This document shows, in pieces, positions 1 through 8,256 of a stretch of DNA of 64,000 bases. Numbering within the stretch: the stretch's first letter is position 1; the number at the start of each line of letters is the position of its first letter. The DNA comes from a bacterium (GTDB lineage Bacteria; Electryoneota; RPQS01), in assembly GCA_036504735.1 (NCBI GenBank), contig DASXUQ010000005.1, positions 279,377-343,376 on the forward strand, in the 5' to 3' direction. Under the pieces are notes generated by a model. It worked only from the letters and a program-made list of their open reading frames with translations. It made no database searches and was not told the origin of the DNA. A program made the position numbers and the translations under genes.

Positions 1-435
1 CATCTCGGAAACAGAAAACCCGGCCATCACGGGAAAGGCCAGGTTCGTTATCAAATCGAAAAATAGAGTGGCGACGATTCCGAGTCCGACCATGACACTC
101 GCATACCATGTGCCTTTCTCGCGTCCGCGCACGAGAAACGCCGCCAGCGATCCGGCCAATCCCGCCGCCGCCATGCCGATGACCTGCGCCACGAGCACAA
201 GTCCGAGCGAGCTTCCCATGGGGTTGAAGCCGGCAAACAGAGCCTCGGTCAGACCTCCGGTCAGCAATCCCCCGCCCGGCCCGAGCATGAACCCGGCGAT
301 AAAGCAGATCGCCGTTACCAGTTCAACATTGGGTATGCCGCTCAGCGCGACTCCCGCCACCAGTCCCAGCGCGACGAACATCGCCAGACGCGTGAGCAGG
401 AGCGGCGGACGACCCAGCCGGGACTCGATACTCAT
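1..435 (-). CDS. ECF transporter S component, probably for a corrinoid (3' end beyond window)
   Basis: This reading frame is open to the window edge, giving 145 N-terminal residues. It is very hydrophobic, with at least four membrane segments. The stretch IPNVELVTAICFIAGFMLGP followed by a glycine-rich GGGLLTGGLTEALF segment resembles substrate-binding S subunits of energy-coupling-factor transporters, which pair with EcfT and two ATPases to import vitamins. I chose the ATG at 435 because GGGGAG lies six bases upstream; an in-frame ATG at 441 is too close to that site. A cobalamin riboswitch lies directly upstream, so the likely substrate is cobalamin or a precursor. The S-component family is fairly clear; the substrate is inferred from the riboswitch. 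EcfT and the ATPases are not in the window. Confidence 0.75.
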   Translation of the reverse strand, partial: MSIESRLGRPPLLLTRLAMFVALGLVAGVALSGIPNVELVTAICFIAGFMLGPGGGLLTGGLTEALFAGFNPMGSSLGLVLVAQVIGMAAAGLAGSLAAFLVRGREKGTWYASVMVGLGIVATLFFDLITNLAFPVMAGFSVSEM

Positions 436-499
436 CTGCATCTCCCCGCCAAAGCGGAGAGCCTCCACCTGAACCTTACGACCGAAGGATACTGTATAC

Positions 500-630
500 G
501 GCTGGCAGGTCTCCTGGCTGAGCGCGGCATTCAGTGAAGAAAGCCGCGCTTTCACAGTTGCGGGTCAGCGACGGAATCACACCGTCTTCCCTATTCTTCC
601 GCTTGCGCGGACACCAACCGCTGGTGTGCA
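500..630 (-). ncRNA. Cobalamin (AdoCbl) riboswitch
   Basis: Read on the minus strand, this leader ends with AGCCAGGAGACCTGCCAGCC (519 to 500), which contains the classical B12 box. Upstream are the other conserved blocks: GGTTGGTGTCCG, then AGGGAA followed by a GGTGTGATTCC arm, then GACCCGCAACTGTGA, and a GCGCGGC/GCCGCGC stem just before the B12 box. The order and spacing match the cobalamin riboswitch family. It lies between rplS (stop at 669) and the ECF S component (start 435), so it should repress transport when cobalamin is abundant. Confidence 0.95.
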
Positions 631-668
631 AACAAAGAACAAAAAGCAGATCGCCGAGGCAATCGAAA

Positions 669-1055
669 CTACTTCGCGGCCTCAGCCGTTGCCGTGGTCT
701 CGGGGACGATCACGCGAGCCTTCTCCTTGATACGCGCCTTCTTGCCCTTCAATCCGCGCAGGTACGTGAGCTTCGCACGGCGGACGCGGCCTTTGCGCAT
801 CACTTCGATGCGCGCCACGGACGGCGAATGCAGCGGGAAAATACGCTCCACGCCAACACCCATGGAAATTTTCCGGACGGTGAACGTCTCATCGAGTCCG
901 CCGCTATGCCGGCCGATCACGGTACCCTGGAAGGCCTGCAGGCGCTCCTTATCACCTTCGATAACGCGCACCGAGACACTGACGGTGTCTCCGGGGACAA
1001 AGCTCGGAACGTCTTTGCGCAGGTCATCTTGGGTCCAATTCGAAATGCGGTTCAT
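669..1055 (-). CDS. rplS: 50S ribosomal protein L19 (bL19)
   Basis: A 128-residue protein of the bL19 family, which sits at the interface of the large and small subunits. Recognisable stretches are [20 protein letters not shown], the [10 protein letters not shown] segment, and the basic C-terminal [14 protein letters not shown]. The last ten or so residues (Thr/Ala/Glu-rich) are an extra tail beyond the usual ~115 residues. The gene follows trmD by five bases and ends the rpsP-khpA-rimM-trmD-rplS cluster, a very common arrangement. The start is an ATG at 1055. Confidence 0.97.
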   Translation of the reverse strand: MNRISNWTQDDLRKDVPSFVPGDTVSVSVRVIEGDKERLQAFQGTVIGRHSGGLDETFTVRKISMGVGVERIFPLHSPSVARIEVMRKGRVRRAKLTYLRGLKGKKARIKEKARVIVPETTATAEAAK

Positions 1056-1060
1056 GATAG

Positions 1061-1789
1061 TTACTTATGGTTTCGTCTGTCTTTTTCAAACTCAGGATGG
1101 GCCGCCAGCCAGGCGTTCCACAAATCCGGGCGGCGTTCTCTCGTACGCCCAACGCGCTGATCCATTCGCCAGCGCCGGATATTCTCGTGATGCCCGCTGA
1201 GCAATGCCTCAGGCACCCGCCGCCCATTAATCTCTTCGGGACGCGTGTAGTAGGGCGCGTCGAGCAGGCCATCTTCAAAACTGTCCGTGTCCGCCGACTC
1301 CGGATCGCTGATCACTCCGGGCAGCAGCCGCACCATCGCGTCAACAAGCACCGCGGCCGGAATTTCTCCGCCGCTGAGCACATAGTCGCCGATGGAGACT
1401 TCGTGCCATTCGTCGCGCTCAAAGACCCTGCCGTCGACATCCTTATAGTGTCCGCACAGAAGGATCAGTTCTTCGGCCGTTACCAAATCGCGGACACGCG
1501 ATTGGGTCAGCGTCTGCCCCTGCGGCGACATGTACAGTCGCAACGGCTCTGCGGCGCGGATGGTTTTGAGATGGTCCAGCGCGGCCCATACAGGCTGCGC
1601 CATCAGCACCATCCCGGCTCCACCTCCGTACGGCGAATCGTCAATGTTTCCATGCCGGTCCGTCGTGTAGTGCCGCAGATTATGAACCCAGATTTCCACC
1701 GCGCCCGACAGCAGCGCATTGCGCAGGATCGAGCTGTTGATCAGTCCGGAAAAAATTTCCGGAAAGCCGGTGAGAATGTCAATCGTCAT
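1061..1789 (-). CDS. trmD: tRNA (guanine-N1-)-methyltransferase TrmD
   Basis: TrmD uses S-adenosylmethionine to methylate G37 of tRNAs, which prevents +1 frameshifting. The N-terminus [13 protein letters not shown], the [11 protein letters not shown] loop and [20 protein letters not shown] are hallmarks of the trefoil-knot SAM site. I place the start at the ATG at 1789 because this matches the family N-terminus. The frame also extends upstream to 1810, which would add seven residues (MNRRRKR) inside rimM. With the chosen start the gene overlaps the end of rimM by 11 bases. The protein is about 242 residues, the usual length. Confidence 0.96.
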   Translation of the reverse strand: MTIDILTGFPEIFSGLINSSILRNALLSGAVEIWVHNLRHYTTDRHGNIDDSPYGGGAGMVLMAQPVWAALDHLKTIRAAEPLRLYMSPQGQTLTQSRVRDLVTAEELILLCGHYKDVDGRVFERDEWHEVSIGDYVLSGGEIPAAVLVDAMVRLLPGVISDPESADTDSFEDGLLDAPYYTRPEEINGRRVPEALLSGHHENIRRWRMDQRVGRTRERRPDLWNAWLAAHPEFEKDRRNHK

Positions 1790-2330
1790 CCGTTTCCGGC
1801 GACGGTTCAATCACTTCCGAACTCGCCAACTGGCGCCAGTTGAGGATTTCGATGGTCCTCTTTTCGGTGTTCACTGTACCCACCCATTCCTTGACGAAGG
1901 GCACCAGCAGCTCGTCCCCATCTTTCTCAAACTGCAGAATGTCCTGCGCTCCGGCCTGTATATCCTTCAGAGTTCCCAGCACAGTTCCGTCTTCCGCCAC
2001 GCCCATGTAGCCGATAATGTCGGTCGTGTAGTAGACATCCTCGGGCAGCGTCCACGTCTCGGTATCGGGCACGCACACCTCCACGCCGCGCAATTGGTCG
2101 GCTTCATCCCGGGTGCGAATTTCCCGAAGCGTAAGCAGCAGTAGCGCATTCGCCCAGCGGAGGTTCTTCACGGTGCATTGAGCGAGCACAGTCTCACCGC
2201 GCAGCAGATACACTGTGCGCAGCGCTTCAAACCGTTCAGGAAAATCAGAGAGGGGCTCGAGTTTGAAGGTTCCCTGAAGCCCGTGCGCACCGACGATGAC
2301 TCCAACTGTGCGAAGGTCTTCCGGGTTCAT
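1779..2330 (-). CDS. rimM: Ribosome maturation factor RimM
   Basis: RimM (183 residues) binds ribosomal protein S19 and helps the 30S head mature. The N-terminal domain starts MNPEDLRTVGVIVGAHGLQG, the usual G-x-I-x-GxHGLxG signature. The C-terminal half is a PRC-barrel, seen around GYMGVAEDGTVLGTLKDI and ILQFEKDGDELLVPFV. The gene lies between the KH-domain gene khpA and trmD, its usual neighbours, and overlaps trmD. Confidence 0.96.
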   Translation of the reverse strand: MNPEDLRTVGVIVGAHGLQGTFKLEPLSDFPERFEALRTVYLLRGETVLAQCTVKNLRWANALLLLTLREIRTRDEADQLRGVEVCVPDTETWTLPEDVYYTTDIIGYMGVAEDGTVLGTLKDIQAGAQDILQFEKDGDELLVPFVKEWVGTVNTEKRTIEILNWRQLASSEVIEPSPETDDD

Positions 2331-2351
2331 CCTCTGTCCTTTTCCGTTATC

Positions 2352-2630
2352 CTACTCGTGGTCGGCGGCCTGACCGTCCTCCAGATGCGGACGCGCCGGG
2401 TCAACGATTTCGAATCCGGCGCGCAGTCCCTGTCGCGCCGCGACGGCGATCACCAGAGTCCGGATGGACTTGGCGGTCTTCCCTTCCTTCCCAATGACCT
2501 GTCCGAGATCGCCATCACCGACATGGAGCCGGTACAGATGACGACCGCTTTCCTTCTCGACATGTTCGACGTGAACAGCATCCGGGTTGTCCACCAGGTG
2601 CTTGACTATGAAGCTGATGAACTGTTCCAT
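2352..2630 (-). CDS. khpA: KH-domain RNA-binding protein KhpA
   Basis: A small (about 92 residues) single-KH RNA-binding protein. The KH signature is VIGKEGKTAKSIRTL, with the GKEG loop that contacts RNA. The usual N-terminus MEQFISFIVKHLVDNPDAV matches the KhpA/YlqC family. The ATG at 2630 is chosen because it gives that N-terminus; a GTG at 2642 would add four residues, but its only AG-rich site abuts it. Partner KhpB is not in the window. The position between rpsP and rimM is the standard one. Confidence 0.92.
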   Translation of the reverse strand: MEQFISFIVKHLVDNPDAVHVEHVEKESGRHLYRLHVGDGDLGQVIGKEGKTAKSIRTLVIAVAARQGLRAGFEIVDPARPHLEDGQAADHE

Positions 2631-2687
2631 AATCCGGGTCACCCTTGCGCTCTAACGTGGCAAAGATCAGGCAGAATGTGTAGTTGT

Positions 2688-3089
2688 TCAGGAAGTGGCG
2701 GCGCTCTCGGCGGAAGCCTTGCCTTTGCGCTTCAGCTTTTTCTGTTCCGCCCGTTGTGCCGTCCTCGCCGCCGCGGCCTCGCGCCACGTTGCCAGCGTCG
2801 CAGCAATCTTTTCGGGCGGCGTCTGCCGCTTCATGAGATCAAACCGGAGCAGGATGCCGCGCTGCGAAAGAAGGCTTCGCACCGTATCGGAAGGCACGGC
2901 GCCCTGGGTCAGCCACCGCAGCGCCTTTTCTTCGTTCACTTCGAACTGCGCGGGCTGCAGGTTAGGATGATACACGCCGATCTGATCCAAATAAGCGCCA
3001 TCCCGGCGGTTCCGGGAGTCCATCACGACGATGCGATAGTGCGGCACTTTCTTACGTCCCGCGCGTGTGAGTCTGATGCGTACGGACAC
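2688..3089 (-). CDS. rpsP: 30S ribosomal protein S16 (bS16)
   Basis: The core of about 85 residues begins MSVRIRLTRAGRKKVPHYRI and contains the conserved RRDGAYLDQIGVYHPN. From about residue 90 the protein continues as an Ala/Lys/Arg-rich extension (TWREAAAARTAQRAEQKK and on), so the 133-residue product is longer than the common 80 to 90. Such tails occur in several phyla. The start codon is GTG at 3089. The gene follows ffh by about 30 bases. Confidence 0.96.
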   Translation of the reverse strand: MSVRIRLTRAGRKKVPHYRIVVMDSRNRRDGAYLDQIGVYHPNLQPAQFEVNEEKALRWLTQGAVPSDTVRSLLSQRGILLRFDLMKRQTPPEKIAATLATWREAAAARTAQRAEQKKLKRKGKASAESAATS

Positions 3090-3121
3090 AACAGGTTCCT
3101 ATGGTTAGTACACTATGATTC

Positions 3122-4444
3122 TTAATTCCCGCCGAGCACACGTCGAAGTTGACCCGGCCCCGCCTTGCGCAGCCGTTTCATCATCTGCACCATCTGCTCG
3201 TACTGCTGGATCAGGCGATTCACTTCCTGCACATTGCGCCCCGCTCCCAAAGCGATGCGGCGGCGGCGGCGTGCATTGAGGATCTGCGGACGCTCACGTT
3301 CCTCGGGAGTCATGGACAGAATGAGCGCTTCCATGTGCTTCAATCCGCGCTCGTCCACCTGCACGTCCTTGAGCTTCGCGCCCACGCCGGGAATCATCCC
3401 CAGCAGGCTCTGCAGCGATCCCATCTTCTTGAGTTGCTGCAACTGATCGAGAAAATCCGTCAGCGTGAATTCCGCGCGGCGGAGCTTCTCTTCTAACTTG
3501 GCGGTCTTTGCTTCGTCGGCGGTCGCCTGAGCCTTCTCGACGAACGACACGATGTCGCCCTTGCCCAGAATGCGTCCGGCCATCCGGTCGGGATGGAACG
3601 GCTCCAGCGCTTCGAGTTTTTCACCGACGGAGACGAACTTCAGCGGTTTGCCGGTGACGCTGCGGATGGAGATCGCCGCGCCACCGCGCGTATCGCCGTC
3701 CATCTTGGTGAGCACCGAACCGGTAAACTGCAGCCGGTCATGGAAGGCCTTGGCGGAATTCACCGCGTCCTGGCCGGTCATGCCGTCCGCCACAAACAAA
3801 ATTTCGGTCGGCTTAACGAGCTTCTGGATCCGCTCCAGTTCATTCATCAGCTCGTCGTCCACGTGCAGACGGCCCGCGGTATCCAGGATGACCGGATCAA
3901 GGCTGATGCGCCGCGCGTGCTTCAGCGCCGCGTCACATACCTCCACCGAACTCTTGCTGTCGCCGCGAAACACCGGAACGCCGATGGACTCGCCCAGCAC
4001 CTGCAACTGATCCTGCGCGGCAGGACGCTGCAAGTCCGCCGCTACGAGCAGCGGACGCTTGCCCTTAGTCTTCAGATGCCGCGCCAGTTTGGCGCAGAAC
4101 GTCGTCTTACCGGAGCCCTGCAGACCGACCACCATGTAGACGGTAGGCGGCTGAGACGCCGTGACAAGCCGGCTCTCCTTTTCGCCGAGCAACACCACCA
4201 GTTCGTCATAGACGATCTTGACGATGAGCTGCGCGGGCATAACGGCCTTGACGACTTCCTGTCCGACAGCCTTCTCTTCGACGTGCGCGAGGAAATCCCG
4301 CACCACCTGCACATTGACGTCGGCATCCAGAAGAACGCGCCGAATCTCCTGCAACGACTCGTGAATGTTACTTTCACTAATCTTGCCGATTCCGCGCAGG
4401 TTCCGGAAAACCTGGTCAAGCCGTGAGGTCAGATCATCAAACAT
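3122..4444 (-). CDS. ffh: Signal recognition particle protein Ffh (SRP54)
   Basis: Ffh (440 residues) is the GTPase that binds signal peptides and 4.5S RNA and delivers ribosomes to FtsY. The N domain (residues 1-90) is followed by the G domain with P-loop GLQGSGKTT (about 107-115), the DTAGR motif and TKMDGDTRGGA. The methionine-rich M domain (from about residue 325) holds the LGMIPG segment and the RRRRIALGAG RNA-binding turn. The gene lies three bases after rfaE2 and upstream of rpsP. The 4.5S RNA gene is not visible in the window. Confidence 0.98.
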   Translation of the reverse strand: MFDDLTSRLDQVFRNLRGIGKISESNIHESLQEIRRVLLDADVNVQVVRDFLAHVEEKAVGQEVVKAVMPAQLIVKIVYDELVVLLGEKESRLVTASQPPTVYMVVGLQGSGKTTFCAKLARHLKTKGKRPLLVAADLQRPAAQDQLQVLGESIGVPVFRGDSKSSVEVCDAALKHARRISLDPVILDTAGRLHVDDELMNELERIQKLVKPTEILFVADGMTGQDAVNSAKAFHDRLQFTGSVLTKMDGDTRGGAAISIRSVTGKPLKFVSVGEKLEALEPFHPDRMAGRILGKGDIVSFVEKAQATADEAKTAKLEEKLRRAEFTLTDFLDQLQQLKKMGSLQSLLGMIPGVGAKLKDVQVDERGLKHMEALILSMTPEERERPQILNARRRRRIALGAGRNVQEVNRLIQQYEQMVQMMKRLRKAGPGQLRRVLGGN

Positions 4445-4447
4445 GGA

Positions 4448-4942
4448 TCAGGAAAACCGCTCTACAATCTCTTCGATCAAACCGCTGGTAGAGCATCCGT
4501 CGCGAAAAGGCAGAATCACCACCTTGCCGCCGTTCTGCTCAACATGCTTCGCACCGGCCACTTCACTCGGCTTGTAGTCGCCGCCTTTAACCAGCACGTC
4601 CGGTGTGATCGCCTTGATCAGATCTTCCGGAGTATCTTCATCGAACAACACCACGTGGTCCACGCATCGCAACGCCGCGAGCGCATAGACCCGGTCCTCG
4701 GCGCTCATCAAGGGCCGCTTCGGGCCTTTCAGCCGCCGGGTGGAGTCATCACTGTTCACACCGACAATCAACACGGTCCCCAAGTCGCGCGCCGCGCACA
4801 GGTACTCGATATGACCGCGATGCAGAATATCGAATACGCCGTTGGTGAACACTATCGTGCCACTCATCACGCGCTCGACTTTGCAGCGGCGCGCTGCCTC
4901 TTCGCGAGTCAGCAGTGCAGGGAAATTAGTGTCTCTCTTCAT
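4448..4942 (-). CDS. rfaE2: D-glycero-beta-D-manno-heptose 1-phosphate adenylyltransferase (RfaE2/HldE C-domain)
   Basis: A stand-alone nucleotidyltransferase of the HldE C-terminal type that makes ADP-heptose for the LPS inner core. The signature VFTNGVFDILHRGHIEYL carries the HxGH catalytic motif, followed by GVNSDDSTRRLKGPKRP and VKGGDYKPSE. In E. coli this domain is fused to the kinase; here the kinase RfaE1 is separate, on the other side of a tRNA gene. I place the start at the ATG at 4942, which gives the usual ~34 residues before VFTNG. That ATG begins on the last base of tRNA-Val, so no normal Shine-Dalgarno site is possible. An internal ATG near 4867 is the alternative. Confidence 0.92.
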   Translation of the reverse strand: MKRDTNFPALLTREEAARRCKVERVMSGTIVFTNGVFDILHRGHIEYLCAARDLGTVLIVGVNSDDSTRRLKGPKRPLMSAEDRVYALAALRCVDHVVLFDEDTPEDLIKAITPDVLVKGGDYKPSEVAGAKHVEQNGGKVVILPFRDGCSTSGLIEEIVERFS

Positions 4943-5018
4943 GGTGGGCGACACAGGACTTGAACCTGTGACCTCTGGTATGTGAGACCAGCGCTCTAAC
5001 CAACTGAGCTAGTCGCCC
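4942..5018 (-). tRNA. tRNA-Val (anticodon CAC)
   Basis: Read on the minus strand, the gene folds into a full cloverleaf. The acceptor arms are GGGCGAC and GTCGCCC, and the D arm is GCTC/GAGC. The anticodon stem is CTGGT/ACCAG with loop CTCACAT, giving anticodon CAC. The T arm is ACAGG-TTCAAGT-CCTGT. Discriminator A and CCA are encoded. It decodes GUG valine codons. It lies between rfaE1 and rfaE2 in the same orientation, so it is probably processed from a polycistronic transcript. Its final A is also the A of the rfaE2 ATG. Confidence 0.97.
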
Positions 5019-5022
5019 AAGA

Positions 5023-5070
5023 ATTCAAAATCTGAAAGGCCGAAAAACTGAAACGCTGAAAGGCGATTTC
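5023..5070. repeat. Degenerate CTGAAA-unit tandem tract
   Basis: The gap between tRNA-Val and rfaE1 holds repeated units of 8 to 9 bases: TCTGAAAGG, CCGAAAAA, CTGAAACG, CTGAAAGG. A similar tract, on the opposite strand, lies at 11641-11691. Both are in short gaps next to a stop codon. Its role is unknown; it may be an interspersed repeat family of this genome. Confidence 0.6.
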
Positions 5071-6061
5071 AGTCTCGCTGCGCGATCACATCAAGCAACC
5101 GCTGCCGCTCGATGGGAACCACACCGACTTCACCGCAAACGATTCCGGCCGCATAATTGGCCATTACCGCGGCTTCCGCCGGGTTTGCGCCGCCCGCTTC
5201 GGCAGCCATACATGTGGAAATAACCGTGTCACCCGCACCGGAAACGTCGCTGACCTTGATGGCGCGGGTGGGAATATGCTGCATGACATCCCGGCCATGA
5301 AACAGCGTCATACCGCGTTCGCCGCGCGTCACCAGCAACAGGTCGGGGGAAATCCTGTCAAACAGAGCCCGTCCCGCATCCGCAAGCTGCGTTTCGTCAC
5401 CGATCTTGACTCCCATCGCGCGCTCCAGTTCCCGCAGATTCGGCTTGAACAGGTGTGTCCCGCGGTAGTCGAAGAAGTGCTCGAACTTGGGATCGACGCC
5501 GACCTGCACGTTGTGCGCGGCAGCGATTTTCAACGCGGATTCGATCACGTGGCCTGTCAGCACGCCCTTGTTGTAGTCCTGCAGGATGATGGCCTGAAGC
5601 GTCGGCATGGCGCTTTCCAAAGCGGCCAGCAACCGGTTCTCTTCAGCGGCGGAAATATCACCCAGCGTCTCACGGTCGGCCCGGACCACATGCTGATCGT
5701 GCGCGATAATGCGGGTCTTCTCGGTGGTGCGGCGTCCGGCGGTAATGATCATTCCGGAAGTAACCGCTCCGCAGATTTCCAGATGGCCCAGCATCACCTG
5801 GCCGGCGGCATCTTCACCCATCACGCCGAAGGCAAAGGGTTCCACGCCTAACGTGCCGAGGTTCTGCACCACATTTCCCGCACCGCCCAGCCCCGTGCTC
5901 TCGGATTCGATTTCCACCACCGGCACCGGAGCTTCCGGGCTGATCCGCTTCACACTGCCGGACAGATGCCGGTCAAGCATAAAGTCACCCAGCACGGCAA
6001 TGCGCTTCCCACGGGCGGCATTCAGAATTTCTTCCGCGCGGACAGGTGAGATGTGATTCAT
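5069..6061 (-). CDS. rfaE1: D-glycero-beta-D-manno-heptose-7-phosphate kinase (RfaE1/HldE N-domain)
   Basis: A PfkB/ribokinase-fold kinase of 330 residues that phosphorylates heptose 7-phosphate at C1, the step before RfaE2. Diagnostic segments are VLGDFMLDRHLSGSVKRISP, PEAPVPVVEIE, GGAGNVVQNL, DPKFEHF and the catalytic DVSGAGDTVI near residue 270. The HldE family starts with exactly this VxGDxMLDxYxxGxxxRISPEAPVP pattern. The gene is followed by a repeat tract, tRNA-Val and rfaE2, so the two activities stay co-directional but unfused. It follows frr by about 20 bases. Confidence 0.95.
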   Translation of the reverse strand: MNHISPVRAEEILNAARGKRIAVLGDFMLDRHLSGSVKRISPEAPVPVVEIESESTGLGGAGNVVQNLGTLGVEPFAFGVMGEDAAGQVMLGHLEICGAVTSGMIITAGRRTTEKTRIIAHDQHVVRADRETLGDISAAEENRLLAALESAMPTLQAIILQDYNKGVLTGHVIESALKIAAAHNVQVGVDPKFEHFFDYRGTHLFKPNLRELERAMGVKIGDETQLADAGRALFDRISPDLLLVTRGERGMTLFHGRDVMQHIPTRAIKVSDVSGAGDTVISTCMAAEAGGANPAEAAVMANYAAGIVCGEVGVVPIERQRLLDVIAQRD

Positions 6062-6083
6062 AGTCCGCTGCTCCCGTCCGTAC

Positions 6084-6641
6084 TCACCCTTCGAGGATCT
6101 CCTTCTCCTTCAGATCGAAGAGGTGATCCATTTCCTTGATATGCTTGTCGGTCATCTCCTGAGTGCGATGCTCGGCCTTCTTTGTCTCGTCCTCGGAGAT
6201 TTCGTGATTCTTCTCGAGCTTCTTGATATGCTCGTTGGCGTCGCGGCGGATGTTGCGAACGGCAACCTTGGCCTCTTCGACATACTTCTTCACGAGCTTC
6301 ACCAGATCCTTGCGGCGTTCTTCGGTGAGCGGCGGAATAGTCAGGCGGATCATCGTGCCGTCATTCATCGGATTCAATCCGAGATCCGACATCTGTATCG
6401 CCTTGCCAATCGCACCCAAGGTGCTCTTGTCCCACGGCTGGATGACGATGGACTTCGCATCCGGTGTCGACACCGATGCGACCTGGGCCAGCGGCATTTC
6501 GGAGCCGTACACATCCACCCGAATAGGTTCTACCAACCCGACCGATGCCTTCCCCGTCCGAATGTGCGTCAATTCCAGACGGAGTTTCTCTACGGATTTA
6601 TTCATCCGCAGTTCGCAGTCCGCTACGATTTCCTTGACCAT
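6084..6641 (-). CDS. frr: Ribosome recycling factor
   Basis: RRF (185 residues) splits the post-termination ribosome together with EF-G. The family signatures are visible: an N-terminal helix with LRTGKA-like LTHIRTGKASVGLVEPIRVD, YGSEMPLAQVASVSTPDA, IQPWDKS and IRLTIPPLTEERRKDLVK. The C-terminal helix bundle is Lys/Glu-rich. It lies seven bases after pyrH in the classic rpsB-tsf-pyrH-frr order. Confidence 0.98.
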   Translation of the reverse strand: MVKEIVADCELRMNKSVEKLRLELTHIRTGKASVGLVEPIRVDVYGSEMPLAQVASVSTPDAKSIVIQPWDKSTLGAIGKAIQMSDLGLNPMNDGTMIRLTIPPLTEERRKDLVKLVKKYVEEAKVAVRNIRRDANEHIKKLEKNHEISEDETKKAEHRTQEMTDKHIKEMDHLFDLKEKEILEG

Positions 6642-6648
6642 AAATTAC

Positions 6649-7356
6649 TCACCTGCCAATTAATGTGCCGATCTTCTCGCCGGCAAGGATGCGCCGCAGG
6701 TTGCCGCGCTTCTTGAAATTGAACACGTGAATCGGAATACTGTTCTCGAGGCAGAAGGTGACCGCCGTCGTATCGATCACCCGAAGCTGCTTGCTCACAA
6801 ACTCAAGATAGGTGAGGTTGTCGAACATGGTCACATCGGGAGTGGTCACAGGGTCTGCCGTGAAAATGCCGTCAACCTTGGTGCCCTTCATGAGCACGTC
6901 GGCTTTGATTTCCTTCGCTCTCAGCGCCGCGGCGGTATCCGTCGAAAAGAACGGGCTGCCCGTGCCGGCGGCAAAGATCACCACGCGCCGTTTCTCCAGA
7001 TGACGCAGCGCCCGGCGACGGATAAACGGTTCGGCAACGGTCTGCATGGGAATAGCCGATTGCACGCGGGTAACCACGCCCAGGCGCTCCAACGCATCCT
7101 GCAGAGCAAGGGAATTGATGACCGTGGCCAGCATTCCCATCTGATCGGCGCTCACGCGGTCCATCCCGCCTGCAGCACCCTTCAAGCCGCGGAAGATATT
7201 CCCGCCGCCAATGACAATTCCGAGGTCCACATGGTCCGCATGCACCTCGGCGATCTCTTCGGCCATCGCCGCCAGCACGGCAGGGTCTATGCCATAGTCC
7301 CCCGCCCCAACCAGCGCCTCACCCGAGAGCTTAAGCAGAACACGACTGTATCGCAG
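6649..7356 (-). CDS. pyrH: UMP kinase, probable CTG start codon
   Basis: PyrH phosphorylates UMP to UDP. The sequence has [11 protein letters not shown] at the N-terminus, [11 protein letters not shown], the [14 protein letters not shown] loop and [13 protein letters not shown]. No ATG, GTG or TTG precedes the essential LKLSGEAL motif in this frame: the frame opens at 7378 with the tsf stop codon. The CTG at 7356 gives [15 protein letters not shown], which aligns with the usual [15 protein letters not shown] of the family. It has GAG six bases upstream. The first conventional start (GTG at 7278) would delete the phosphate-binding N-terminus. An ATT at 7362 is the alternative. The 235-residue length is normal. 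The identity is certain, the start codon inferred. Confidence 0.93.
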   Translation of the reverse strand: MRYSRVLLKLSGEALVGAGDYGIDPAVLAAMAEEIAEVHADHVDLGIVIGGGNIFRGLKGAAGGMDRVSADQMGMLATVINSLALQDALERLGVVTRVQSAIPMQTVAEPFIRRRALRHLEKRRVVIFAAGTGSPFFSTDTAAALRAKEIKADVLMKGTKVDGIFTADPVTTPDVTMFDNLTYLEFVSKQLRVIDTTAVTFCLENSIPIHVFNFKKRGNLRRILAGEKIGTLIGR

Positions 7357-7377
7357 AAAAATCTCGCAGGATTGAGG

Positions 7378-8256
7378 TTACGCGCCCACGCGGACGCGCA
7401 CAAACGACGTGACCTCGATGGGACTGCCGGACTTCTTGGACGTGGCAGCAATGAGGTCCCTGATGATCACTTTGGGATCCTTCACAAACGGTTGCTCGAT
7501 CAGAGCGACCTCCGAGAACCACTTGTTGACGCGGCCCTCGGCGATCTTGTTCACGGCGGCTTCCGGCTTGCCTTCGGCACGCGCGCGCTCTTTTTCCAGT
7601 TCGGTCTCCGACGCGATCTTCTCGGCGGGCACTTCATTGCGCGTCACAAACGTTGGTGCGGAAGCGGCTACCTGCATGGCAAGATCACGGCCCAGCGTCA
7701 CGTCATCGGCATTGGCGGCCTTCGCGCCCTTCAACGCCACCATCACGCCCAACTTCTGGTCGGAGTGGATGTAGGTGCCGATCACGCCATCCGCCACCTG
7801 CAAACGGGCGAAACGTCCGATCTGCAGTTTCTCGCCAATCTTGCCGATCAGGTCGGAAAGCGCGTCGCCGATCTTCGTCCCGTCAGCCATCGGCTTCGCC
7901 GCCAGTTCATCGGCGGACTTGCCATCGGCATCCGTCCACGACAGCACAACGGCCGCCGCATTGGTCGCGAGTTGCCGGAACATATCGTTCTTGGCGACAA
8001 AATCAGATTCGCTGTTCAATTCCACCAGGGCGCCCGTGCGGGAATCGGGGGAAAGGGCGATCACCACAAGTCCCTGCTCCGCAGAGCGGTCGGCACGCTT
8101 TTCAGCGGCAGCCTTGCCCTTCTTGCGCAGATATTCCAGAGCCTTGGTTTTGTCTCCGCCAGACTCCGTCAACGCCTTCTTGCAATCCATCATGCCCGCG
8201 CCGGTTTCCTGACGCAGTTCGTTGACCAGAGATGCGGTAATTCCTGCTTCTGCCAC
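7378..8256 (-). CDS. tsf: Elongation factor Ts
   Basis: EF-Ts (292 residues) recycles EF-Tu by exchanging GDP for GTP. The N-terminal UBA-like domain begins ITASLVNELRQETGAGMMDC, followed by KKAL, the family signature. The core shows LVELNSESDFVAKND, which contacts EF-Tu. The start is GTG at 8256 with GAGGA upstream. It follows rpsB by 88 bases. Its stop codon lies in the same reading frame as pyrH, 21 bases before the pyrH CTG. Confidence 0.98.
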   Translation of the reverse strand: MAEAGITASLVNELRQETGAGMMDCKKALTESGGDKTKALEYLRKKGKAAAEKRADRSAEQGLVVIALSPDSRTGALVELNSESDFVAKNDMFRQLATNAAAVVLSWTDADGKSADELAAKPMADGTKIGDALSDLIGKIGEKLQIGRFARLQVADGVIGTYIHSDQKLGVMVALKGAKAANADDVTLGRDLAMQVAASAPTFVTRNEVPAEKIASETELEKERARAEGKPEAAVNKIAEGRVNKWFSEVALIEQPFVKDPKVIIRDLIAATSKKSGSPIEVTSFVRVRVGA

